Shown here: positions 16,813 to 26,900 of the stretch, piece by piece | How the letters are laid out: each line of letters starts with the position of its first letter | How positions within the stretch are numbered: the stretch's first letter is position 1 | Assembly: GCA_910587405.1 (NCBI GenBank) | Contig: CAJUKS010000007.1 | Coordinates: 27,925-91,924 of the forward strand | DNA from: an uncultured Alphaproteobacteria bacterium | Lineage (GTDB): Bacteria; Pseudomonadota; Alphaproteobacteria; RF32; CAG-239 | Reading direction: 5' to 3' | DNA: 64,000 nt | The notes under the pieces: model-generated | What the model was told of the DNA's origin: nothing | What the model saw: only the letters and a program-made list of their open reading frames with translations | Databases searched by the model: none | Position numbers and translations under genes: made by a program

Positions 16813-17868
16813 TTGTCTGATAATCTGGTTATATCTGTTGATGCGATGGGGGGAGATAATTCCCCTCGAGTCGTCATTGAAGGGGTGAATATTGCAGCCA
16901 AAAGAAATCCCGACGTGCGCTTTTTGCTGTTCGGCGATGAGGCAAAAATTGTTCCCCTGCTTAAGCAATTTCCCAAGCTTTCCAAGGTTTGCAAAGTCTG
17001 CCATACCGAAGAATGGGTGAAGAATGAAGATAAGCCCTCGCAGGTTATCCGCAACCGCAACACCAGTATGTATATGGCAATTGATGCCGTGCGTTCCGGC
17101 CGGGCTCAGGCAATTGTTTCTGCCGGCAATACCGGAGCGCTGATGGCTATTTCCAAAATGGTTTTAAAAACCATGCAGAAAATTCACCGCCCGGCAATTG
17201 TCAGCATCATGCCGCATTTGAACGGCCGTTATGTGATGCTGGATTTGGGCGCCAATACCGAATGCGACGCCGTCAATCTGGCCGAATTTGCGATTATGGG
17301 CAACGTTGTCGCCAAGCACGCGTTGGATCTTAAACAGCCTAAAGTGGCGCTGCTTAACATCGGCGCGGAAGCCATGAAGGGCAAAGAGGAGATTCGTCAG
17401 GCTGCCCGGATGCTTCACAACGCTCAGCTTGATATCAATTTTACCGGTTATATCGAACCGCACGAAATTTCCAACGGCGCTGCCGACGTCATTGTTGCGG
17501 ACGGTTTTACCGGAAATGTCGCTTTGAAAACCACCGAAGGAACCGCCCGTTTGGTCGTACGGATGATCAAAAAGGCGATTAAGCGGTCGTTTTTGGCCAA
17601 GCTCGGACTGCCGTTCATGCTGGGGGTTATTTTCAAAATCAAAAAGAGCATGGATCCGCGTTTGTATAACGGCGCAATGCTGATCGGCCTTAACGGGCTG
17701 ACGGTTAAAAGCCACGGCGGAACCGACGCCGTAGGATTTTCGGTCGCTATCGACAATACCGCCAAACTGGTGCGTCAGGATTTTGTTTCGACCATCAGAA
17801 AAGAAATTGAAAAAATTGATTTGGATGAACTGAATCAAGAAAGCATTTATGAAGGATATTATGTATGA
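16813..17868 (+). CDS. plsX: Phosphate acyltransferase PlsX
   Basis: PlsX (351 residues) makes acyl-phosphate from acyl-ACP for phospholipid synthesis. The N-terminal ISVDAMGGDNSPRVV motif and SAGNTGALMA are diagnostic. The start is a TTG with GGAG 7 bases upstream. The next in-frame ATG (16843) would cut into the DAMGGD motif. It overlaps fabH by 4 bases. Confidence 0.97.
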   Translation: MSDNLVISVDAMGGDNSPRVVIEGVNIAAKRNPDVRFLLFGDEAKIVPLLKQFPKLSKVCKVCHTEEWVKNEDKPSQVIRNRNTSMYMAIDAVRSGRAQAIVSAGNTGALMAISKMVLKTMQKIHRPAIVSIMPHLNGRYVMLDLGANTECDAVNLAEFAIMGNVVAKHALDLKQPKVALLNIGAEAMKGKEEIRQAARMLHNAQLDINFTGYIEPHEISNGAADVIVADGFTGNVALKTTEGTARLVVRMIKKAIKRSFLAKLGLPFMLGVIFKIKKSMDPRLYNGAMLIGLNGLTVKSHGGTDAVGFSVAIDNTAKLVRQDFVSTIRKEIEKIDLDELNQESIYEGYYV

Positions 17869-18845
17869 CGGTTATTCGCTCACAATTGCTTGGCACGGGA
17901 TATAAGCTTCCGGCCAAAGTGCTTACGAATGATGATTTGTCGAAGATGGTGGATACCAACGACGAATGGATCAGCACCCGTACCGGTATTCGCAGCCGCC
18001 ATATTGCCGCTGCCGGTGAAACAACCGGTGATTTGTCTTATGATGCTGCTTTGATGGCGATTAAGAACGCGGGAATCCGTAACGAAGAAATTGATTTTAT
18101 CATCGTTGCCACCATTACCGGTGACAACACTTTTCCGGCCACCGCCGCCAAGTTGGCCCAAAAACTGGGGCTGAAACCCGGAACGCCTGCAATGGATGTC
18201 AACGCGGCTTGTTCCGGATTTGTCTATGCCACCCAGATCGCCGATAATATGATTCGGCTGGGACAGGTTAAAACCGCGTTGGTGATCGGTGCCGAAACGC
18301 TTTCGAAAATTACCGACTGGACGGATCGCAATACCTGCGTTTTGTTCGGTGACGGTGCCGGTGCAGCGGTTTTCCGCGCGACGGAAGGCGAGGGAACCCC
18401 GGAAGATACCGGCGTGCTGGCAACCAAAATTTATGCCGACGGCAGTCAATATGAACATTTGTGTTCGGACGGCGGCGTGTCGGTCAATCAAAAAGCCGGG
18501 TTCATCCATATGGATGGCAAGGAAGTTTTCAAAGTGGCAATTCCCAGCCTGGTTCAGGGTGTGGAAGAAAGCTTAAAAATTGCAGGACTTTCGATGAATG
18601 AGGTAGATTGGTATATTCCTCATCAGGCTAATTTGCGAATTATTGATTCCGTGGCCAAAAAGCTGGAAATTGATATGGAAAAGGTAATTGTGACCGTCGA
18701 TCATCACGGCAATACCTCTGCCGCTTCGATTCCGCTGGCGTTGGCCGAGTCTTTTGAAGCCGGTAAATTCAAAAAAGGCGATCTCCTTGTCATCAGTGCC
18801 ATGGGCGCCGGATTTACCTGGGGCGGAATAGTTATCCGCATTTAA
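17865..18845 (+). CDS. fabH: Beta-ketoacyl-ACP synthase III
   Basis: FabH (326 residues) starts fatty acid synthesis by condensing acetyl-CoA with malonyl-ACP. The catalytic triad is visible: Cys116 in AACSGF, His253 in PHQANLR and Asn283 in HGNTS. Length and thiolase fold are normal. It overlaps plsX, forming the usual plsX-fabH pair at the start of lipid synthesis. Confidence 0.97.
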   Translation: MTVIRSQLLGTGYKLPAKVLTNDDLSKMVDTNDEWISTRTGIRSRHIAAAGETTGDLSYDAALMAIKNAGIRNEEIDFIIVATITGDNTFPATAAKLAQKLGLKPGTPAMDVNAACSGFVYATQIADNMIRLGQVKTALVIGAETLSKITDWTDRNTCVLFGDGAGAAVFRATEGEGTPEDTGVLATKIYADGSQYEHLCSDGGVSVNQKAGFIHMDGKEVFKVAIPSLVQGVEESLKIAGLSMNEVDWYIPHQANLRIIDSVAKKLEIDMEKVIVTVDHHGNTSAASIPLALAESFEAGKFKKGDLLVISAMGAGFTWGGIVIRI

Positions 18846-18867
18846 CTGTTTATAATAAAATTATATG

Positions 18868-18895
18868 TTGGCGCGGCCGTTTTTTATGATATAGT
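18868..18895 (+). promoter_or_regulatory. Probable promoter of ihfA-merR
   Basis: TTGGCG (18868-18873), 16 bases, TATAGT (18890-18895), about 40 bases ahead of the ihfA start. Confidence 0.5.
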
Positions 18896-18934
18896 GGCGC
18901 CGATGTTTTAATCAAGTCAAAAAGAGGAATGAAT

Positions 18935-19225
18935 ATGATGAAAACAATTACCCGGGCTGATGTTGCCGAAACCTTATATCAGGAAGTCGGATTGTCACGC
19001 AAGGATTCCGGCGAAATTTTGGATATGGTTTTGGAAGAAATCGTCAATGAGCTTGCTGCCGGCAATGATGTGAAACTGTCTTCTTTCGGAACTTTCGCTC
19101 TGCGCGACAAAAAACCGCGGATCGGCCGCAATCCCAAAACCGGCGTGGAAGCGGAAATTTCTTCGCGGCGGGTTATTTCGTTTAAGCCGTCCCAGACAAT
19201 GCGCAAATCGGTTAACAAGGGTTAA
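18935..19225 (+). CDS. ihfA: Integration host factor alpha subunit
   Basis: A 96-residue DNA-bending HU/IHF protein. The start region TITRADVAETLYQEVGLSRK, and the later DNA-contact arm RDKKPRIGRNPKTGVE with the intercalating proline, are the alpha-type pattern. Three near ATGs exist (18929, 18935, 18938); the one at 18935 has GAGG at 7 bases. IHF often aids Mu-like phage regulation, so it is notable that the host gene is present near a Mu-like prophage, although the proximity is probably chance. merR follows after 2 bases. Confidence 0.93.
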   Translation: MMKTITRADVAETLYQEVGLSRKDSGEILDMVLEEIVNELAAGNDVKLSSFGTFALRDKKPRIGRNPKTGVEAEISSRRVISFKPSQTMRKSVNKG

Positions 19226-19227
19226 GC

Positions 19228-19620
19228 ATGGTTGTCAACAAGTCAAAAGCTGCTTTTCGTACAATTGCCGAAGTTGCTGATGAACTTGGAGTGGGTACCC
19301 ATGTGCTGCGTTTTTGGGAGACGAAGTTTTCTCAAATCAAGCCGATGAAAAGGAGCGGCGGCCGCCGCTATTATCGTCCCGACGACGTGGAACTGCTGCG
19401 TTGTATCAAAGATCTTCTGTATGTTCGGCGCCTGACGATTGAAGGTGCGCAAAAAGAGATTAAGAACAGGGGACTCAAAGCGCTGATCGGCGAAACCATT
19501 CAAAATGATTTTTTTGCCGATGTTGCGGAAGATAATCGGTCCGGCGAAAATTTGCTGCAGGAAACGGCGGCCGAGTTGAGAGATATTCGTTCGGAGCTTT
19601 TACAAGCTTTGGATGCCTGA
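19228..19620 (+). CDS. MerR-family regulator linked to ihfA
   Basis: A 130-residue protein with an N-terminal MerR-type winged helix (about 10-80: FRTIAEVADELGVGTHVLRFWE, then GGRRYYRPDDVELL). A short helical C-terminal part follows with no effector domain or sensor cysteines. The ihfA-merR pair is conserved across Alphaproteobacteria. Its target is unknown to me. It might act on the MerR-type promoter at 27172, but nothing in the sequence shows this. Confidence 0.88.
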   Translation: MVVNKSKAAFRTIAEVADELGVGTHVLRFWETKFSQIKPMKRSGGRRYYRPDDVELLRCIKDLLYVRRLTIEGAQKEIKNRGLKALIGETIQNDFFADVAEDNRSGENLLQETAAELRDIRSELLQALDA

Positions 19621-19644
19621 ACAGATTGACATTACAGTTTTAAG

Positions 19645-19677
19645 AAAAAGACCCCGGTTTTCGTCGAGGTCTTTTTT
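19645..19677 (+). terminator. Intrinsic terminator of ihfA-merR
   Basis: AAAAAGACC and GGTCTTTTT flank an imperfect inner stem and end in six Ts, about 25 bases after the stop. Confidence 0.8.
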
Positions 19678-19810
19678 AATGTCATAAAGCCACGGTATTT
19701 GGTGATGGATGAGGGGTTGGCGCAAGTGTTGACGATGGTTCCCTATCGGTACCGGAAAGGTGACGTACAGGCGTCTCGGTATTCAATTTTGTCAAATGAA
19801 AATGATGTAT

Positions 19811-19846
19811 AAAACCGCGACTGAAAGATGAAAGTCAGCCGCGGTT
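19811..19846 (-). terminator. Intrinsic terminator of the lemA-DUF2157 unit
   Basis: AACCGCG-ACTGA pairs with TCAG-CCGCGGTT with a small bulge. On the minus strand it is followed by TTTTATA. The 130 bases between this and the merR terminator hold no gene that I can see. Confidence 0.7.
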
Positions 19847-19878
19847 GCCTCTTGGTTCCGATAACGAAACGGGTAGGA

Positions 19879-20322
19879 TCATTGGGGATTTTTAACGGTT
19901 TCCCGCCAGTCTTTGCCGTTGATCAGCAGTCGTTTGGCGATCGGTTTGAAGCCTTCGGCATAACTGTACACAACTTCAAAAACATTGTCGTCGGTATTGC
20001 GGTTGCGGAAAAGCCGATCCAGCTCGGCAGCGTATTTTTCCGGAATATAAAAACGGTGATTGTTGCCCCACATTCCATCGATACCGTGTTGGCGGAACTC
20101 AGAAATCGGGCACTGCCGGTCTTTAAATTGTTTGCAGTCGGTATCGTCCCAATCAATCGTGTAAACAATATAATGCCCCGAGAGCAAATCTCGCGGATCA
20201 TAGCCGCTGATGCGCAAGGTGACTTCGGGCAGGCTGGTACGCAAAACAGCCATGCCGATTGTCAGAATGGCCAACAAGATGACCGGGGCGGCAATCAAAA
20301 GCGAATTCAGATATTTTTTCAT
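19879..20322 (-). CDS. GDYXXLXY-family membrane-anchored protein
   Basis: A 147-residue protein with an N-terminal membrane segment (about 6-28) and an extracytoplasmic domain holding DPRDLLSGHYIVYTIDW. This matches the family named after GDYXXLXY, although here the motif reads GHYIVYTID. Members are encoded next to DUF2157 proteins, as here; the ATG follows the DUF2157 stop directly. The function is unknown. Confidence 0.75.
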   Translation of the reverse strand: MKKYLNSLLIAAPVILLAILTIGMAVLRTSLPEVTLRISGYDPRDLLSGHYIVYTIDWDDTDCKQFKDRQCPISEFRQHGIDGMWGNNHRFYIPEKYAAELDRLFRNRNTDDNVFEVVYSYAEGFKPIAKRLLINGKDWRETVKNPQ

Positions 20323-21303
20323 CTATTTTACTCCTTTTTTGGTAACCGTTTTGTTAATGACGGTTTTGATTCCCCAGACCAGCGCAAGCAGCAGCAGTCC
20401 GGTAACGATCAGCCCGATGCCGGTCGTCAGCAGGTCGGAAAACAGGCGTATATAAGCAATAAAGAAACATACGCCAATCATTGCGATATTAAAATTCTGC
20501 ATTTTCGGATAATTGTGTTTGTAGTATATCCATGCGCTGCCGGCAAATACCGCAACCGGTATAAGCAGATTGAGAATGCTGTACCGATAGCCGATAAAAC
20601 TGTCAAACAAAGCTGCACAATAAGTCAATACTTCAAAATATCCTCTGAGAACCGTAAACACCGGATATTTACGGCCGGACAGAAGATGCAGGTGATAAAA
20701 ACCGTAACTCATCAAAGCAAAAAAGACAATAAAAGGAACAGGGATCATTGCCGGAAATCTGTCGAAACACCTGTCCAGATATCTGATAAGCGGTTCAAGA
20801 AAATCCAACACATTCTGGTTGGAGACAATGCTGCCCAAGAACAGCGGCACCCATAGCAACGGCAACAGTTTCTTTTGGGAGACAGCCAGCAAGGGGACAC
20901 TGAAAACCGAAGCCAGCAACGCGCCGCCCGATAAGGTTCCGTTGGTTTGAAATACCTGAGAGATTAAACCGATACTGGCAATCGTCATCAGAAACAAAGC
21001 CAAAATGCCGGCTTCTTTCCAGAAGATTTTGCCGCGGGCGTCGGCAACAATGGTTCCGGTAGCCAACGCCGCTAACAATATAAAGTCTATCGTCAGTTTG
21101 ACCGTGCCGCTGATTTCGTCCCAGTTGGCGGCAATCAGGCTGATAATGCCGAGTGAGAGGATAAAAATGCCGAGACTGAAAAGAGCCGTCAGCAAATGCG
21201 GTCTTTTATTTTGCGTTTCAAAAGCGAGGATTTGTTGTTTTTGGGTTGGAGAAATCAGCTTTTGCTGTTCCCATAAAGTCAGTTTGTTTTCCAGTCTGCT
21301 CAT
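20323..21303 (-). CDS. DUF2157 multi-pass membrane protein
   Basis: A 326-residue protein with a short cytoplasmic head (LTLWEQQKLISPTQKQQIL) and about eight to ten membrane segments. The N-terminal part matches DUF2157 (ISLIAANWDEISGTVKL). A clear AAGGAG lies ahead of the ATG. It is 27 bases after lemA and is directly followed by the GDYXXLXY gene. The function is unknown; membrane location is well supported. Confidence 0.82.
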   Translation of the reverse strand: MSRLENKLTLWEQQKLISPTQKQQILAFETQNKRPHLLTALFSLGIFILSLGIISLIAANWDEISGTVKLTIDFILLAALATGTIVADARGKIFWKEAGILALFLMTIASIGLISQVFQTNGTLSGGALLASVFSVPLLAVSQKKLLPLLWVPLFLGSIVSNQNVLDFLEPLIRYLDRCFDRFPAMIPVPFIVFFALMSYGFYHLHLLSGRKYPVFTVLRGYFEVLTYCAALFDSFIGYRYSILNLLIPVAVFAGSAWIYYKHNYPKMQNFNIAMIGVCFFIAYIRLFSDLLTTGIGLIVTGLLLLALVWGIKTVINKTVTKKGVK

Positions 21304-21330
21304 TTTATTCTCCTTACTAATGCAAGACTT

Positions 21331-21867
21331 TTAGTGTAACGGGGCGTTGTCGGGGTGTGATCGGAGCTCTGTTTCAAAAAATTTTTTTTCGACAGCTTTC
21401 ATGGTTTTGGCAATCCAGCAGGACGGCACGGTATGCAGTGCAACATTGTAATCGCGGACGGCAGCGTTGTAATCGCGGCAAGCTTGCTGCAGTTCGGTTT
21501 CGACTGCGGCCAGATCCTGCCGCAACTGCCAGAAACGCGCGTCATTTTTGAGCGTCGATTCGTTTTCTGTGGCGGCAAGCAATTGTCTGAGGGTGTTTTC
21601 CAGTTTGTTTTCGAGGCTTTGTTGTTGTTCAAAATCGCTGATGTTGACGAGCTGACGGTGTAATTCGGCTGTTTCTGCGGCTAACTTGATCCGATTATCT
21701 CCGTTTTTGACGATTTCGACCAACAGAGGGGTCAGATCGCGGCGACGTTCCAAGTGAAGATTGAGGTTGTTAAGCGCTTCGCCGACGAGAGCTTCCAGCT
21801 TGACCAGTTGGTTGTAAAAAAAGACGTAGCCCACCAGCAAAACGATGAGAACCGCAGCCCAGATCAT
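21331..21867 (-). CDS. lemA: LemA-family protein
   Basis: A 178-residue protein with one N-terminal membrane helix (about 2-18) and a long alpha-helical domain. The family hallmarks YNQLVKLEALVGEALNNL and NAAVRDYNVALHTVPS are clear. Start ATG with AAGGAG 9 bases upstream. LemA proteins are common envelope-stress-linked proteins with unresolved function. It heads a three-gene unit with DUF2157 and GDYXXLXY, each of which is membrane bound. Confidence 0.9.
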   Translation of the reverse strand: MIWAAVLIVLLVGYVFFYNQLVKLEALVGEALNNLNLHLERRRDLTPLLVEIVKNGDNRIKLAAETAELHRQLVNISDFEQQQSLENKLENTLRQLLAATENESTLKNDARFWQLRQDLAAVETELQQACRDYNAAVRDYNVALHTVPSCWIAKTMKAVEKKFFETELRSHPDNAPLH

Positions 21868-21905
21868 TGAATATTCTCCTTGGAAAAAGGCGTGTTATTT
21901 TTTTC

Positions 21906-21933
21906 ATCATATCTGAAGGATAAAAAAAAACAA
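21906..21933 (-). promoter_or_regulatory. Promoter of the lemA unit
   Basis: On the minus strand TTGTTT (21928-21933), 16 bases, TATGAT (21906-21911), about 40 bases ahead of lemA. Confidence 0.5.
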
Positions 21934-22051
21934 TTTATTTATCAATGGTTGTGCTTAACCTTATTTATGGTCATAAAATATAGATAACCTCATGCCCGGA
22001 AGCAGACGACGTTTTTTCCTTTAAGCCCGTTGTCGGGAGAGAAGGGAGAAA

Positions 22052-22558
22052 TCATTTCTGATCGTTTTTCGGCTGCCGATTAAAGAGCGTATGTGCGGCA
22101 ACAATTTCGCGGATTTTTTCCTGATCGCTTTCGGTCATCGCATAAAGCGGGATCGAAAATGCCGTAAAGCGCGAATATTGACAAATCCGTTGCATGAAGG
22201 TAAGCCGGCAGCGGTATCCTTCAACCGGTTTAAGCACAATGATCCGCTGCCGTCCGATCAGCTCTTCGGCTTCGCGGACATTACGCCATTTCAGCGGTGC
22301 GCCGCGGTCGATTTTAATCTCGTCATCGGTAACCAATATCAGTTTTTGCGGAAAGAAATAAACATGAGCGGCCGCCAGCGTTGCAACAAACCATAACAAA
22401 ATCACCAACAGGCCGAGCGGAATCAACGGATAAAAAACCGCTTGTCCGAAGATGATCAATAAGGCTAACATGCACAAATTAAATGCCAACAGCAGTCTTA
22501 ACTTGCGACGATCGTAATAGAAGACGGCGTACAACGGTTTGGGTTTGTTTTTTTTCAT
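22052..22558 (-). CDS. Unidentified two-helix membrane protein
   Basis: A 168-residue protein with a basic N-terminus and two membrane segments (about 25-75), followed by a soluble domain with short beta strands (KLILVTDDEIKIDRGAP). The layout resembles bacterial PH-like or STM3941-type proteins, which I cannot confirm. The ATG at 22558 has GGAG 9 bases upstream; the TTG at 22567 is less likely. It is separated from lemA by 184 bases. Confidence 0.7.
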   Translation of the reverse strand: MKKNKPKPLYAVFYYDRRKLRLLLAFNLCMLALLIIFGQAVFYPLIPLGLLVILLWFVATLAAAHVYFFPQKLILVTDDEIKIDRGAPLKWRNVREAEELIGRQRIIVLKPVEGYRCRLTFMQRICQYSRFTAFSIPLYAMTESDQEKIREIVAAHTLFNRQPKNDQK

Positions 22559-22707
22559 TTTGGGCAACTCCGTAAATTTTCCGTATTTTAACAGCGATAA
22601 GTTAAAAGTTGGTGTATGACGGGTATAAAATCAAAGGCTTTATTGCTTTTGCCGCTGCGTTAATTTATGCTTAAACGATCAAAGGGCGGCAAAAGAAAGG
22701 AAGGCAT

Positions 22708-23928
22708 ATGATCAGAATTTTACATACTTCGGACTGGCATTTGGGGCGCTGGCTTTACAGTTTTCGGCGGGACGGTGAGTTTGCCGCTTTTCTTGATTGG
22801 CTGTGCGGTGTTATTCGCGAGCGGCAGATTGACTATCTGTTGGTTGCCGGCGACGTTTTTGATACCGGAACCCCGTCTCCCGTCGCTCAGAAGATGTATT
22901 ACCGTTTTTTGGCCGCTCTTGCTGCCACCGGCTGCCGGGGGGTGGTCATTACTTCGGGCAATCACGATTCCGCTTCTTTTCTGGCGGCGCCCAAAGAACT
23001 GCTGAACGCTATGAATATCCGCGTAGTTTCGGTTGCCGCCGCGCCGGAAAATATTGCCGAAGAAGTGGTGGTTTTGCCGAACCGCGACGGCAAGCCCGAG
23101 TTAGCGGTATGTGCGGTTCCGTTTTTGAAAGAACGCGATTTGCGGGTTATGACGCCGGGGGAAAGTTATGAGCAACGGCTGCAAAAAATGGCTGACGGGA
23201 TGTGTCGCCATTATCAGGCCGCTTACGAATATGCGCGCCGGTTCTCTGTACCGGTGATTGCGATGGGGCATTTGTTTGCCGCCGGCGGGCAAAAGACCGC
23301 CGATGACGGCGTGCGCGATCTGGCGGTCGGTTCTCTGGGCGTCGTTGACACGGCGTCTCTTGATATCGGTTTTGATTATGTGGCGTTGGGGCATTTGCAT
23401 ATTGCCCAAACGGTCGGCGGCCGAGAATATATTCGTTACAGCGGTTCGCCGCTGCCGGTCGGTTTCGGCGAAGCGAAAGACGTCAAACAAGTGGTGTTAG
23501 TGGAGATTTTTGATGACGGAACCCCGCTCAACATCACCCCGCTTCCGGTGCCGGTATTCAAAAAAATGTACCAGATCCGCGGTGATTTGGAGACGATTGC
23601 CGACCGTATTGAAGAATTGCGTGCGCTCAATGAAGATATTTTTGTGGAAGTTTTTTATGATGATCCGGCTTTTTGCAGCGGGTTGAACGGCAAAATAGAC
23701 GAGTTGGTCAAAGGCAGCCGTCTGCAGGTTTGTCGGGTGCATAATCGTCATTGCGAGAATTTTCAGGCGGAGCAAGTCAGCGGCGAAGAACTGGAAGACG
23801 TCACGGCGGAAGATATGTTTGAACGCTGTCTTGAAGCCAACCGGGTGGAAGAAACGCAGCGAGAGCAACTGCGGCAGTTATACCGGCAGGTGTTGCAGGA
23901 AATTGAAAACGATGAGGCGGAGGAATAA
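22708..23928 (+). CDS. sbcD: Exonuclease SbcD (Mre11-like nuclease)
   Basis: A 406-residue metallophosphoesterase that, with SbcC, cleaves hairpins and blocked DNA ends. Motifs are in order: TSDWHLGR (near residue 7), VAGDVFDTG, TSGNHDS and, later, GHLH-type AMGHLF and ALGHLH. The C-terminal capping domain is present. Start ATG with GAAAGGAAGG upstream. It is 3 bases ahead of sbcC. Confidence 0.96.
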   Translation: MIRILHTSDWHLGRWLYSFRRDGEFAAFLDWLCGVIRERQIDYLLVAGDVFDTGTPSPVAQKMYYRFLAALAATGCRGVVITSGNHDSASFLAAPKELLNAMNIRVVSVAAAPENIAEEVVVLPNRDGKPELAVCAVPFLKERDLRVMTPGESYEQRLQKMADGMCRHYQAAYEYARRFSVPVIAMGHLFAAGGQKTADDGVRDLAVGSLGVVDTASLDIGFDYVALGHLHIAQTVGGREYIRYSGSPLPVGFGEAKDVKQVVLVEIFDDGTPLNITPLPVPVFKKMYQIRGDLETIADRIEELRALNEDIFVEVFYDDPAFCSGLNGKIDELVKGSRLQVCRVHNRHCENFQAEQVSGEELEDVTAEDMFERCLEANRVEETQREQLRQLYRQVLQEIENDEAEE

Positions 23929-23931
23929 GCG

Positions 23932-26900
23932 ATGAAAATTATCAGCATCGAATTTGAAAACCTTAATTCTCTGGCCGGACATTGGAAGATCGATTTTGCG
24001 GCGGCCGATTTTGCCGCAAGCGGAATTTTTGCCATTATCGGCAAGACCGGCGCCGGCAAAACCACCATTCTGGACGCGGTTTGTTTGGCGTTGTTCGGGC
24101 GGACGCCGCGGGTGAAGGTGAGCGGCGCCGAAAATGAAGTTATGTCGAAAAACCGCGGCGGCTGCATGGCGGAAATTGTTTTTGAAAATAACGGCAAAGT
24201 TTATCTCAGCCGCTTTGAACAGCGGCGTGCCCGCAATCGTTCCGACGGTGCGTTGCAATCGGTTCAGCGCAGTGTTCAGGAATTGGGCAATCCGGCCACG
24301 CTGGTAACAATGATTCGTGACGTCGAAGCAAAAGTGACGGAATATCTGGGGATGGACTATGAGCAGTTTATGCGTTCGGTGATGTTGGCGCAGGGACAGT
24401 TCAACACTTTTCTGACTGCCGAGGCCGCCGACAAATCGAAGATTCTGGAAAAAATAACCGGAACCGCCCGTTATGAGAAAATTTCGCAAAAAACGTTTGA
24501 AATCGCCAAACGTTTCCGCGAGGACTATGAACGGCTGAAACAAGAAGCCGAAGCACTGACTCTGTTGAGCGAAGAAGATGAGCAGGCGCTTGCAAACGAG
24601 CAGGCCGAAAAAGAAAAGACGGCGGCCGTTCTTTTGTTGCAGCAGCAGGAAGCGCGGTTAAAACTGCAAAATCAGCATGAACGCGAACTGACCGCAGCGG
24701 CTCTGCGGCAAAAACAGATTTTGCTTGAGGAACAAAAACGGAAAACAGCTTTGTTCGAGCCCAACCGGCAACGGCTGGAACAAGCGCAAAAGGCGGAGCC
24801 GCTGGCAGCCGATTATAACAGTTGGAAAGAAAAAGGGCAAAAACTGACCGCCGTCGCCGCACGGTCGGCAGCGGCGCACCTCGGCCTGGAGAAAAAGCAG
24901 CGGGAAGTAAAAGAGAGGCGGTTGGCGGTCTCAGCGGCGGAGCAGGTTTGGAATGATTTTGTTCTTCGTAAAAAAACGTGGGAAGAACAAATTGCCGAGG
25001 CTCGCCGTCTTGATGACGGATATAAAGTTTTGGAACAGACTCTGCAGGTTTACGCCAAGGCTTTGACCGATGCTGACAACGCCGTAAGAATTTCGGAAAA
25101 AGAACTGATTCTGCTGCAGGCGGAAAATGAAAGATCGCGGCAGCGTTTTGTTCAGGCGCAGAATTATCTGGAAAAACACCCCAAAGACGGCGATCTGGAG
25201 TTTTTGCAACTGGAACTGACCCCGCTTTTGCAGGAATTGTCGGAGATTCGGACAAAATTGCCGCCGGCCGAAAAAGCCGCCGCTGAAAAAAAACAGCAGT
25301 TGCGGCACGAAAACATGATGTGCGAACGGATGCAAAAGGAAAAAGAAACCTGCGAGCATGATTTGAACTCTGCCAAAGCGGAAGTGGCGGCGCTTCAGAC
25401 GCAGATTGCGCAATTGCTGGAAGGAAAACAGCCTGCCGACTACCGCCGTCTTAAAGAGGAATTGTCAGCCGAATACAAAAGCCGCGAAAAAATGCGGGAT
25501 TATCGTCAAAATCTGACCGAAGGCAAACCGTGCCCGCTTTGCGGCGCTGTTCATCATCCGCTGATTGCCGCCCGCGAAGAAGAAAACGAAAAGCAGCTGG
25601 GAGTACAAATTTCCGCTCTGGAACAGAAAATAACCGCTTTGGAAAGGTTGGAAGGCGAAATAAAAGTTCGTCAAACGGCGGTGGAAAGTTTGACTGAGCG
25701 CAAAAATGCGGCGGTTGCCGAGTCGATCCGGCAGGAAGAGTTGCTGAAGCGCCTGACGGCAGAAGCGGCGCTGACCGCTCAAAATACGTCAACGCTGGCA
25801 GAACGGCAAGCGGTCTTGCAAAAAATGCAAACTGAAATTTACAGCCGTTACGGAGCGGACGAAAACCTTCGTCCCGAAGAAGTGCGCGCCCGTTTTGAAC
25901 TTTATCGAAAGCATAAAAATGACTGCGAGAGTCTGAAAACAATCGTAGAAGTCGCAAAAAACGAGTTGGCGAACCGCCAAAGACACCTTGTCGAGCTGCA
26001 AAAACGCCGCGAAGAGGCCGCTGCTGCGGCATCGTCACAACAAAAACTTTGCGATGATAACCGGTTGCAGCGGGCAGAAAAGTTCGGTCAGTGGGATTGT
26101 GACGAAAAAGTTCGACAACTGGAAGGGGAAGAAAAAGCGTGCCGTCTGCAAAAAGAGCAAAGCGATCGGCTGGCGGCGGAAACAGAAAAAGAAGAAGCCC
26201 GTTTGGCTGCCGTTTATCAGGCGGAATGCGCTCATATTGACGAGCTTGAGCGCGAAAAATGCCGGTTGGAAGAAAAATTAACCCCGAAAGCGGCCGATTA
26301 CGGGGTTGACGGCATTGAACAACTGCAAAGCCTGTTTATGGATGTCGAAGAAAAAGAACGGCTGCAAAAGCAGCAAACCGATTTGCAGCAGGAAACGATG
26401 CGCCTTACTTTACAGATCGAAGAAGACCGGCGCCGCTTGCAACGATTGCAGCAGCAATATCCCGCGACCGATTTGTCGAAGCTGCAGGCGGAAGAAGAGC
26501 GGATTTCGGCCGCCGTCAATGAACTTAACCGGCAGATCGGGGCAATCAAACAAAAACTGGACGATAACCGGATGCGTCGCGACAGCTTGAGAGAGAAACT
26601 GGGACGTTTGCAAACGCTGAAACGACAGTCGGAGGACTGGGAGCGTTTGAACGAACTGATCGGCTCGTCAAGCGGCAAAAAGTTTCGCGAATTTGCCCAG
26701 GGAATTGCCTTTGACGTCTTAATCGGCTTTGCCAACCGGCAGCTGGCGCAAATGTCGGACCGTTATGTGCTGGTGCGGGCGACCGATTTGGGGCTGGACG
26801 TGATTGATCATTATCAGGGCGGCGAGCGGCGGGCGGTCAAGAATCTTTCCGGCGGCGAAAGTTTTATGGTCAGTTTGGCGTTGGCTTTGGGATTGTCGAA

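Noticed and set aside
24401..25255. 284-codon open frame opposite sbcC
   Set aside because: sbcC is fully supported by motifs and the antisense frame has proline/arginine-rich shadow composition without a start site.
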